In this document: positions 54,660 to 61,785 of the stretch, piece by piece | Position numbering within the stretch: the stretch's first letter is position 1 | Layout: each line of letters opens with the position of its first letter | Source of the DNA: Arthrobacter sp. AQ5-06 | GTDB taxonomy: Bacteria > Actinomycetota > Actinomycetes > Actinomycetales > Micrococcaceae | Length of the DNA: 64,000 bases | Reading direction: 5' to 3' | Assembly: GCF_003287955.1 (NCBI RefSeq) | Contig: NZ_QMKP01000001.1 | Location: 62,001 to 126,000, forward strand | Notes under the pieces: generated by a model | The model's input: the letters and a program-made list of their open reading frames with translations, nothing else | The model's database searches: none | What the model was told of the DNA's origin: nothing | Program-made: the position numbers and the translations under genes

Positions 54660-56486
54660 TTGGCACACCTTCTTGGCGGCGAAAACCTTACGGTTTCGTA
54701 CGCAACGCGCACCGTCCTGGACGGCATCACCCTCGGACTCGAGGAAGGTGACAGGATCGGCATGGTGGGCCGGAACGGCGACGGCAAATCCACGCTGATG
54801 CGCCTGCTGGCCATGCGCTCAACCCCGGACTCCGGCCGGGTGACCAAGCGCAGCGAAGTCAACATCGGTTACCTGGACCAGAGCGACGTGCTCGACGGCG
54901 ACCTCACGGTCGGCGCGGCGATTGTCGGCGACCAAGCCGACTATGAATGGGCCCGCAACCCCCAGATCCGCGAAGTCATGGGCGGCTTGGTGTCCGACGT
55001 CGACTGGCATGCCAACGTCCACGCCCTCTCCGGCGGGCAGAAGCGGCGGGTCGCGCTGGCCAAGCTGCTGATCGAGGACCACGACGTCATCATGCTCGAC
55101 GAACCGACCAACCACCTCGACGTCGAAGGTGTCGCCTGGCTGTCCAGGCACCTGAAGACCCGGTGGCGGGCCAACCAGGGCGCCTTCCTGGTGGTCACCC
55201 ACGACCGATGGTTCCTGGACGAAGTCTGCACCAAGACCTGGGAAATCCACGACGGCATCATGGACCCGTTCGACGGCGGCTACGCGGCCTACGTCCTGGC
55301 CCGCGCCGAGCGTGACCGCGCGGCGAATGTTATGGAGGGCAAGCGCCAGATGCTCGTGAAGAAGGAGCTCGCCTGGCTCCGGCGCGGTGCCCCGGCCCGC
55401 ACCGCCAAGCCCAAATTCCGGATCGAGGCAGCCAACGCCCTGATCGCCGACGTCCCCGAGCCGCGCGACTCCACGGCCCTGAGCAAGATGGCCACCGCCC
55501 GGCTCGGCAAAGACGTCCTGGACCTCGAGAACGTCTCGCTGGACTTCCTCGGCGGCGATCCCGGGCAGAAGCTCTTCGACAACATCACCCTGCGTCTGGC
55601 ACCCGGTGAGCGGCTGGGCCTGGTGGGCGTCAACGGCGCTGGCAAGACCACCCTGCTGAAGCTCCTCAACGGCGAGATTGAGCCGTCATCCGGCAAAGTC
55701 AAGCGCGGCAAGACAGTGGTCACCGCCGTACTGACCCAGGAGGTCAAAGAGCTCGACGACGTCTCGGACCTTCGCGTGATCGAAGTCATCGAGCGTGAAA
55801 AGCGGTCCTTTAACGTGGGCGGCAAGGAGTTCACGGCGGGCCAGCTCGTGGAGCAGCTCGGCTTCACCAACGAAAAGCAGTGGACCCCGGTCAGGGATCT
55901 GTCCGGTGGTGAACGCCGGCGCCTCCAACTGCTGCGCCTGCTGGTGGGGGAGCCGAACGTGCTGATGCTCGATGAGCCCACGAACGACCTCGACACCGAC
56001 ACCCTCGCCGCCGTCGAAGACGTCCTTGACGGCTGGCCGGGCACACTCGTTGTGGTCAGCCACGACCGCTACCTGCTGGAACGCGTGACGGACCACCAGA
56101 TGGCGCTGCTGGGCGACGGCAAAATCCGCGCCCTGCCGCGCGGCGTGGACCAGTACCTTGAACTCCGCGAAGGGGCTCTTGCCGGCTCCACGATCACCGG
56201 CGGCGGCAACCCCGTCACTGGTCCGAGCGGCAGCTCCGCCCCCGCGGCTTCCGGCTCCTCCGAAGCCGAAAAGCGCGACGCCCGGAAGGCCAAGAACCGG
56301 ATCGAGCGCCAGCTGGGCAAACTGGAGCAGCAGGAAAAGAAGATCCACGACCAGATGGTCAAGAGCACCGCAGAATCCGACTTCGACGCCCTCGCCGACC
56401 AGAACAAAAAACTCAAGGACCTCGCCACCGATCGCGAAGCCCTGGAACTCGAATGGATGGAAGCCCTGGAAGTCCTCGGCGAATAG
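54660..56486 (+). CDS. ABC-F family ATP-binding protein
   Basis: 608 residues with two fused ABC domains and no membrane part. Walker A sites are GRNGDGKSTL and GVNGAGKTTL; signatures LSGGQKRRVALAKLL and LSGGERRRLQLLRLL; Walker B with the catalytic Glu in IMLDEPTNHLD and LMLDEPTNDLD. A charged coiled C-terminal tail (from about 540) resembles Uup. ABC-F proteins act on the ribosome in translation rescue or antibiotic protection; nothing here marks it as a resistance type. The start is a TTG at 54660 without a strong Shine-Dalgarno. 38 nt after ispE. Confidence 0.93.
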   Translation: MAHLLGGENLTVSYATRTVLDGITLGLEEGDRIGMVGRNGDGKSTLMRLLAMRSTPDSGRVTKRSEVNIGYLDQSDVLDGDLTVGAAIVGDQADYEWARNPQIREVMGGLVSDVDWHANVHALSGGQKRRVALAKLLIEDHDVIMLDEPTNHLDVEGVAWLSRHLKTRWRANQGAFLVVTHDRWFLDEVCTKTWEIHDGIMDPFDGGYAAYVLARAERDRAANVMEGKRQMLVKKELAWLRRGAPARTAKPKFRIEAANALIADVPEPRDSTALSKMATARLGKDVLDLENVSLDFLGGDPGQKLFDNITLRLAPGERLGLVGVNGAGKTTLLKLLNGEIEPSSGKVKRGKTVVTAVLTQEVKELDDVSDLRVIEVIEREKRSFNVGGKEFTAGQLVEQLGFTNEKQWTPVRDLSGGERRRLQLLRLLVGEPNVLMLDEPTNDLDTDTLAAVEDVLDGWPGTLVVVSHDRYLLERVTDHQMALLGDGKIRALPRGVDQYLELREGALAGSTITGGGNPVTGPSGSSAPAASGSSEAEKRDARKAKNRIERQLGKLEQQEKKIHDQMVKSTAESDFDALADQNKKLKDLATDREALELEWMEALEVLGE

Positions 56487-56518
56487 CAGCCACGCGGTGT
56501 GCCGGCAGCCGCTGACAT

Positions 56519-56684
56519 CCTCCGCGTGCTGCTCGTACCTCGCTCTGACGCACGCTTCCGGATGCCACCGGCCACCAGCGCGAGGTCACCGAAGCCCCGT
56601 CGCCGTGGTGACGCTGGCTCACGAGGGTGGGACAGCTGTCCGGCAGCGTGCGTCAGAGCGACGAAGGAGCAGCACGCCGAGGAC
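56519..56684. repeat. Long imperfect inverted repeat between convergent genes
   Basis: 38-nt arms (56519-56556/56647-56684) agree at about 33 positions, with 90 bases between them that hold a further GTCACC/GGTGAC pair. The element fills most of the 225-nt gap between the ABC-F and TetR stops. Confidence 0.75.
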
Positions 56685-56711
56685 AGGTGTGCCGCTCGCG
56701 GAGGTGACCAC

Positions 56712-57338
56712 TCAGCCTTCGCTCTCGAGCTCGGGGTCCTTCTTCAGGCCGGTGAGGCCGTTCCAGGCGAGGTTGACCAGGTGCGCGGCCACGGTGTGTT
56801 TGTCGGGCTGGCGGCTGTCCTGCCACCATTGGCCGGTCATGGCCACCATGCCCACGAGCATCTGGGCGTACATGGCTCCGTCCTCGGCGCTGAAGCCGCG
56901 GCGGTGGAATTCGTCGGACAGGATGTGTTCCACGCGGGCGGTGACCTGGGATAGCAGGGTGGAGAAGGCGCCTTCGGGCTGCGACGGCGGTGCGTCCCGC
57001 ATCAAGATCCGGAAGCCCTCCGCCCGGTCCTCGATGTAGGTCAGCAGGGCCAGGGCGGCGCGTTCCACCAGGACCCGTGGTTTGCCTTCTTCGGTCAGGG
57101 CAGCGGTGATCGAGTCCAGCAGGATGTGGAACTCGAAGTCCACCACCTGTGTGTAGAGGCCCTCCTTGGAGCCGAAATGTTCATAGATCACGGGCTTGGA
57201 AACGCCGGCGCAGGCCGCGATTTCCTCAATGGTGGTCCCGTCGAGCCCGCGCGCGGCAAAAAGGCCACGGCCGACGTCGATCAGCTGGCTGCGCCGCTGC
57301 ATGCCTGTCATCCGTGTCCGGGGTGGGTTATTGCTCAC
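56712..57338 (-). CDS. TetR/AcrR family transcriptional regulator
   Basis: 208 residues. The N-terminal DNA-binding domain (about 12-60) has the typical helix-turn-helix GTTIEEIAACAGVSKPVIYEHFGSKEGLY; the C-terminal ligand domain is all-helical and ends LTGLKKDPELESEG. It represses unknown targets, most often a neighbouring exporter, but no obvious target lies next to it. The frame stays open antisense into glmU, but the GTG at 57338 gives the standard N-terminus. Minus-strand CATGAT lies 6 nt upstream. Confidence 0.9.
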   Translation of the reverse strand: MSNNPPRTRMTGMQRRSQLIDVGRGLFAARGLDGTTIEEIAACAGVSKPVIYEHFGSKEGLYTQVVDFEFHILLDSITAALTEEGKPRVLVERAALALLTYIEDRAEGFRILMRDAPPSQPEGAFSTLLSQVTARVEHILSDEFHRRGFSAEDGAMYAQMLVGMVAMTGQWWQDSRQPDKHTVAAHLVNLAWNGLTGLKKDPELESEG

Positions 57339-57486
57339 ATTTCCATCATGCCCTAGGGCCGCTGAAACAGTTGGAACCGGTAGAGGTGCAGGGGCCAGCT
57401 GCCGTGATTCCTGCCAATGTCGCGGGCTGCCCCGAAGCCATGGCAAAATAAATACTTGTGCCTTGGCCTTTGCGCCTGTGGCATGG

Positions 57487-57558
57487 TCCGCCCTGGTGTA
57501 ATGGCAGCACCCCGGCCTTTGGAGCCGTGGAGTATAGGTTCGAATCCTATGGGCGGAA
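57487..57558 (+). tRNA. tRNA-Gln (anticodon TTG)
   Basis: Cloverleaf by eye: acceptor TCCGCCC/GGGCGGA (57487-57493/57551-57557), a D arm in GTGTAATGGCAGCAC, anticodon loop CTTTGGA with anticodon TTG, and T arm ATAGG-TTCGAAT-CCTAT. The discriminator is A at 57558, and no CCA is encoded. It sits just upstream of glmU, as in related actinobacteria. Confidence 0.93.
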
Positions 57559-57669
57559 CTGCTGTGCGAAGACCGTCCAGTAGGATGAACTCGGTGCCCC
57601 GCCAGGGATTTTGGCCGGACGGGCACCGCGCCCAGCGCAACGCGCAACCAATGCAAGGAGAACCCGTAC

Positions 57670-59151
57670 GTGATCCCCGAGACTACCGGCCCAGCCGCCG
57701 TCATTGTTCTGGCAGCAGGCGCCGGTACCCGGATGAAATCCCGTACCCCGAAGATCCTGCACGAAATCGGCGGCCGGTCCATGGTAGGCCACGCCCTCCT
57801 GGCAGCCCGCAGCATTAATCCCGGACGGCTGGCCCTGGTGGTCCGCCACGAGCGGGACCTGGTTGCCCGCCACCTGAACGAGTTGGACCCCGAAGCCCTG
57901 ATCGTGGACCAGGACGACGTCCCCGGCACCGGCCGCGCCGTTGAGGTGGCCATGCAAGCACTGGACGCCCAGGAAAAACTCGCAGGCACCGTAGTGGTCA
58001 CTTACGGCGATGTTCCGCTCCTGACCGGCAGCCTGTTGGCGGACCTGGTGGCCACGCATGAGCGGGAGGCCAATGCCGTCACCGTGCTTACCGCGCTGCT
58101 GGATGATGCCACAGGCTACGGACGCATTCTCCGTGGTGATGACAGCTCCGTGTCCGGCATCCGCGAGCACAAGGATGCAACGGAAGCCGAACGCCTGATC
58201 CGCGAGGTCAATTCCGGGATCTACGCCTTCGACGCCGATGTCCTCCGTGACGCGCTGGTCCACATCACCACTGACAATTCGCAGGGCGAAAAGTACCTCA
58301 CCGACGTGCTGGCCCTCGCGCGGCAGTCGGGCGGCCGGGTTGCCGCCGTCGTCACCGAAGACCGCTGGCAGGTGGAGGGCGCCAATGACCGCGTGCAGCT
58401 CTCCGCCCTCGGCGCGGAACTGAACCGCCGCACCGTTGAAGCCTGGATGCGCGCCGGGGTCACCGTAGTTGACCCCGCCACCACCTGGATCGATTCCACT
58501 GTCACCTTGGACGAGGACGTCCGTATCCTGCCGAACACGCAGCTGCACGGAGCCACCACGGTGGCGAGGGACGCCGTCGTTGGCCCCGACTCCACCCTGA
58601 CCGATGTCCGTATCGGTGAGGGCGCCAAAGTGACCCGCACACACGGTTCCGGTGCGGTGATCGGTGCGGACGCCGCCGTCGGCCCCTTCACGTACCTGCG
58701 TCCCGGCACAGTGCTCGGCGACACCGGCAAGATCGGTGCGTTCTACGAAACCAAAAACGTCACGATTGGCCGCGGCTCCAAACTGTCCCACCTCGGCTAC
58801 GCCGGCGACGCCGAAATCGGCGAGGACACCAACATTGGCTGCGGCAACATCACAGCCAATTACGACGGCGAGAAGAAGCACCGCACGGTGATTGGCTCGG
58901 GCGTCCGCACAGGTTCCAATACCGTCTTCGTTGCACCGGTCACCGTGGGGGACGGTGCCTACAGCGGCGCCGGCGCGGTGATCCGCAAGGATGTCCCGGC
59001 CGGGGCGCTCGTCTTGTCCGTTGCAGCGCAGCGCAACGCCGAGGGCTGGGTCGTGGCCAACCGCCCCGGCACACACTCGGCCGAACTGGCGCAGGCGGCC
59101 GCCTCAGATTCCTCACATACCCCAGCACCGACAGAAGAGGACCAGCAATAA
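57670..59151 (+). CDS. glmU: Bifunctional UDP-N-acetylglucosamine diphosphorylase / glucosamine-1-phosphate N-acetyltransferase
   Basis: 493 residues. The N-terminal uridyltransferase has the nucleotide loop VLAAGAGTRMKSRTPK and VVTYGDVPLL; the C-terminal left-handed beta helix carries acetyltransferase repeats and the motif NYDGEKKHRT with GSGVRTGSNT. It makes UDP-GlcNAc for peptidoglycan and mycothiol, which links it to mca. GTG start after AAGGAG. The prs ATG overlaps its TAA by one base. Confidence 0.97.
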   Translation: MIPETTGPAAVIVLAAGAGTRMKSRTPKILHEIGGRSMVGHALLAARSINPGRLALVVRHERDLVARHLNELDPEALIVDQDDVPGTGRAVEVAMQALDAQEKLAGTVVVTYGDVPLLTGSLLADLVATHEREANAVTVLTALLDDATGYGRILRGDDSSVSGIREHKDATEAERLIREVNSGIYAFDADVLRDALVHITTDNSQGEKYLTDVLALARQSGGRVAAVVTEDRWQVEGANDRVQLSALGAELNRRTVEAWMRAGVTVVDPATTWIDSTVTLDEDVRILPNTQLHGATTVARDAVVGPDSTLTDVRIGEGAKVTRTHGSGAVIGADAAVGPFTYLRPGTVLGDTGKIGAFYETKNVTIGRGSKLSHLGYAGDAEIGEDTNIGCGNITANYDGEKKHRTVIGSGVRTGSNTVFVAPVTVGDGAYSGAGAVIRKDVPAGALVLSVAAQRNAEGWVVANRPGTHSAELAQAAASDSSHTPAPTEEDQQ

Positions 59152-60131
59152 TGAGCGAAATTACGGCACGCGGCGAGAAGAAGCTGGTGCTTGCCGCTGG
59201 GCGGGCGCACCCCGAACTGGCGCGGGAAATCGCCAAGGAGCTCGGTACCGAGCTGCTGCCCGTTGATGCCTACGACTTCGCCAACGGGGAGATTTACGTC
59301 CGCGCGGGCGAAAGCGTCCGGGGAACCGACGCGTTCGTCATCCAGGCCCACCCGGCACCGCTGAACAACCACCTTATGGAACAGCTGATCATGATCGATT
59401 CGCTGAAGCGGGCCTCCGCCAAGCGCATCACCGTGGTGTCCCCGTTCTACCCGTATGCACGGCAGGACAAAAAAGGCCGCGGCCGCGAACCCATTTCCGC
59501 TCGCCTGGTGGCGGACCTGTACAAGACCGCCGGCGCTGACCGCATCATGAGCGTTGACCTGCATACCTCTCAGATCCAGGGCTTCTTCGACGGGCCCGTG
59601 GACCACCTCATGGCCATCCCCCTCCTTGCCGACTACATCCGTACCCGCGTCGCCGCAGACAACGTCACCGTGGTGTCCCCGGACACCGGCCGGGTGCGCG
59701 TCGCGGAGCAATGGGCCGAACGCCTGGGCGGAGCGCCACTGGCGTTTGTGCACAAGAGCCGTGACCTCACCGTTCCCAACCAGGCCGTCTCCAAGACCGT
59801 CGTGGGCCAGATCGAGGGCCGGACCTGCGTCCTGATCGATGACATGATCGATACCGGCGGCACCATTTCCGGAGCGGTCCAGGTCCTGAAGAATGCCGGG
59901 GCGAAGGATGTCATCATCGCCGCGACGCACGCAGTCTTCTCCGAGCCAGCGGCGCAGCGGCTGTCCGAATCCGGCGCCCGCGAAGTGGTGGTCACCAATA
60001 CGTTGCCCCTCACTGCGAATCAGCAGTTCCCGCAGCTGACGGTGCTGTCCATCGCGCCGCTGATCGCCCGCGCCATCCGCGAAGTGTTCGACGACGGTTC
60101 GGTCACCAGCCTGTTCGACGGCAACGCCTGA
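59151..60131 (+). CDS. prs: Ribose-phosphate pyrophosphokinase
   Basis: 326 residues. It makes PRPP from ribose 5-phosphate and ATP for nucleotides, His and Trp. Key motifs: the flexible loop FYPYARQDKKGRGREPIS, the DLHTSQIQGFFDGPVDHL segment, and the PRPP-binding loop VLIDDMIDTGGTI. Standard class I length. Coupled to glmU through the TAATG overlap; order glmU-prs-rplY-pth as in Rv1018c-Rv1014c but without the lpqT gene. Confidence 0.97.
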   Translation: MSEITARGEKKLVLAAGRAHPELAREIAKELGTELLPVDAYDFANGEIYVRAGESVRGTDAFVIQAHPAPLNNHLMEQLIMIDSLKRASAKRITVVSPFYPYARQDKKGRGREPISARLVADLYKTAGADRIMSVDLHTSQIQGFFDGPVDHLMAIPLLADYIRTRVAADNVTVVSPDTGRVRVAEQWAERLGGAPLAFVHKSRDLTVPNQAVSKTVVGQIEGRTCVLIDDMIDTGGTISGAVQVLKNAGAKDVIIAATHAVFSEPAAQRLSESGAREVVVTNTLPLTANQQFPQLTVLSIAPLIARAIREVFDDGSVTSLFDGNA

Positions 60132-60146
60132 TTCTTGAAGCTTTTG

Positions 60147-60204
60147 GTGGTTGAGCCTGTTGGGTTTCAACAGGCTCGACCACCGCAATCAGGCTCAACC
60201 ACCG
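60147..60204. repeat. Dispersed-type palindrome with an extra half-site
   Basis: 17-nt arms (60147-60163/60169-60185) match at all but one position around GGTTT; a third copy of the right arm half, CAGGCTCAACCACC, follows at 60191-60204. I recall a similar GGTTGAGCCTGTCGAAACC repeat from other Micrococcales genomes; that is memory, not a search. It also acts well as a terminator after prs. Confidence 0.75.
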
Positions 60205-60210
60205 CCGTTT

Positions 60211-60240
60211 TGAGTATTTTGGCCCAGCGCTGGTAAGCTT
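60211..60240 (+). promoter_or_regulatory. rplY promoter
   Basis: TTGAGT (60211-60216) and TAAGCT (60235-60240) with an 18-nt spacer, predicting a transcript start near 60247 and a leader of about 165 nt. Confidence 0.45.
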
Positions 60241-60246
60241 TTTGAC

Positions 60247-60413
60247 GATACCTTGGCGAGGGAGAGCATCCGGGAAACCGGAATGCAGGTCTCCGTGATC
60301 GACTGGGTCTGAATCTCCCTTCTGGAAGGGCCGCCTCACGGCCGCCCGGCGTTGAAGGTCGTAACAGACCTCCGCCCTTGCTGAACAACTTTTAGTCTTC
60401 CGAGGAGATACAC
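60247..60413 (+). promoter_or_regulatory. Structured 5' leader of rplY
   Basis: Successive hairpins: GGAGA-GCAT-CCGG with a GAAA loop closed by CCGG-A-ATGC-AGG-TCTCC; CCTTC/GAAGG around TG; GGCCG/CGGCC; and GGTC/GACC. It ends in GAGGAG before the ATG. L25 binds 5S rRNA, so autogenous control through a leader is plausible but unproven. Confidence 0.45.
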
Positions 60414-60998
60414 ATGTCTGAGCAGAAGCTCGCAGCAGAAGTACGCACCGAATTCGGCAAGGGCTTTGCCCGCCGCGCGCGCATGGCCAACCTGATCCCG
60501 GCCGTCATCTACGGCCACGGCGCCGAGCCGCTCCACATCACGCTTCCGGCCAAGGCCACCACGCTGGCAGTCCGCAAAGCCAACGCCCTGCTGTCTTTGG
60601 ACGTCAACGGCGAAGAGCACCTGGCCCTGGTCAAGGACGTCCAGCGCGACCCCATCAAGCAGATCATCGAGCACATCGACCTGCTGACCGTCATCAAGGG
60701 CGAGAAGGTCACCGTGGACATCCCGGTCCACATCGTTGGCGAACTGGCTCCGGGCAGCGTCTTCAACCAGGAACTCACCGTCATCTCCCTTGAGGCCGAG
60801 GCAACCCACCTGCCGACCGCCATCGAGGTCGACATCGAGGGCCGCTCCGCAGGACAGCACATCCACGCTTCCGACCTGGTCCTGCCGAAGGGTTCGGTCC
60901 TGCTGGCCGACGCCGACGCACTGGTTGTTCACATCTCCGAGGCCACTGAGGTCTCTGACGAAGAGGCACAGGCTGACTCCGCAGCCGCAGCCGAGTAA
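60414..60998 (+). CDS. rplY: 50S ribosomal protein L25 (general stress protein Ctc type)
   Basis: 194 residues. The N-terminal L25 domain (about 1-95, EFGKGFARRARMANLIPAVIYGHG) binds 5S rRNA loop E, and a C-terminal TL5/Ctc beta domain (about 96-180) follows, ending in an acidic Ala-rich tail. ATG after CGAGGAG. It is separated from prs by a repeat, a promoter and a long leader, so it is independently expressed. Confidence 0.96.
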   Translation: MSEQKLAAEVRTEFGKGFARRARMANLIPAVIYGHGAEPLHITLPAKATTLAVRKANALLSLDVNGEEHLALVKDVQRDPIKQIIEHIDLLTVIKGEKVTVDIPVHIVGELAPGSVFNQELTVISLEAEATHLPTAIEVDIEGRSAGQHIHASDLVLPKGSVLLADADALVVHISEATEVSDEEAQADSAAAAE

Positions 60999-61016
60999 CA
61001 ACTGCACTGTATGATC

Positions 61017-61048
61017 TGTGGCCGGGCCCTGTCGGGTCCGGCCACAGC
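61017..61048 (+). terminator. Hairpin between rplY and pth
   Basis: 14-bp stem with one G-T wobble and the loop TGTC, about 20 nt after the rplY stop. No T-run follows. Coordinates are good to within a base. Confidence 0.6.
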
Positions 61049-61064
61049 CATGTCCGGACCACCT

Positions 61065-61070
61065 TAGGAT
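61065..61070 (+). promoter_or_regulatory. -10 box, pth (leaderless)
   Basis: TAGGAT-TGAACA-ATG. Confidence 0.5.
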
Positions 61071-61076
61071 TGAACA

Positions 61077-61667
61077 ATGACTGACACCTGGCTGATCGTT
61101 GGCCTCGGAAACCCCGGGGCCGAATACAAGGGCAACCGGCATAACGTCGGCCAGATGGTCCTGGACGAACTTGCGGGCCGGATGGGCGGCAAGTTCAAAA
61201 CCCACAAGGCACGCGCGCAGGTGCTCGAAGGACGGCTGGGGATCGGCGGCCCCCGGGTGGTGCTGTCCAAGCCGATGAGCTACATGAACGTTTCCGGCGG
61301 CCCGGTGGCCGGCCTGGCAAACTTTTATGGCATTGATCCGGACCATGTTGTTGCGGTGCACGATGAGATTGATATCCCGTTCAACACCGTAAAGCTGAAA
61401 TGCGGTGGCGGTGAGGGCGGCCACAACGGCCTCAGGGACATGTCCAAGGCGCTGGCCACCAAAGATTACCTGCGCGTCCGGGTGGGTGTGGGCCGCCCTC
61501 CGGGGCGGATGGACACCGCAGACTACGTCCTGCGCGATTTTGGTACTGCAGAGCGCAAGGACCTTCCGTTCTTGCTCGATGAGGCGGCTGATGCCGTGGA
61601 GACGCTGGTCAGGGACGGACTGACCGCGGCCCAGCAGAAGTTCCATCCGGCCAGGTCAGACGTTTAG
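61077..61667 (+). CDS. pth: Peptidyl-tRNA hydrolase
   Basis: 196 residues. It releases tRNA from peptidyl-tRNA that has dropped off the ribosome. The N-terminal motif is [21 protein letters not shown] with the catalytic His22, then [26 protein letters not shown] with the Asp partner, and [13 protein letters not shown]. Standard length. Own promoter behind the rplY hairpin. Confidence 0.97.
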   Translation: MTDTWLIVGLGNPGAEYKGNRHNVGQMVLDELAGRMGGKFKTHKARAQVLEGRLGIGGPRVVLSKPMSYMNVSGGPVAGLANFYGIDPDHVVAVHDEIDIPFNTVKLKCGGGEGGHNGLRDMSKALATKDYLRVRVGVGRPPGRMDTADYVLRDFGTAERKDLPFLLDEAADAVETLVRDGLTAAQQKFHPARSDV

Positions 61668-61749
61668 CTATATAACTTAAAACCGTCTGTCCCTGTTTAC
61701 CTGCGTGTGCCAAGGGGTAGTCTTCTTCCTAAGCGGGGGAGCGATGTAG

Positions 61750-61782
61750 CTTATCCCGCTTTAGTGGGATGTGGGGGATAAG
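61750..61782 (+). promoter_or_regulatory. Nested inverted repeats covering the next gene's ribosome-binding site
   Basis: Outer CTTATCCC (61750-61757) pairs with GGGATAAG (61775-61782); alternatively ATCCCGC pairs with GTGGGAT (61753-61759/61764-61770). The purine run GGGGG before the ATG is in the outer arm, so the two forms would hide or free it. Confidence 0.45.
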
Positions 61783-61785
61783 TTC

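Noticed and set aside
57339..58001. N-terminal extension of the TetR gene
   Set aside because: Would run antisense through tRNA-Gln and glmU; the TetR fold is complete from 57338.
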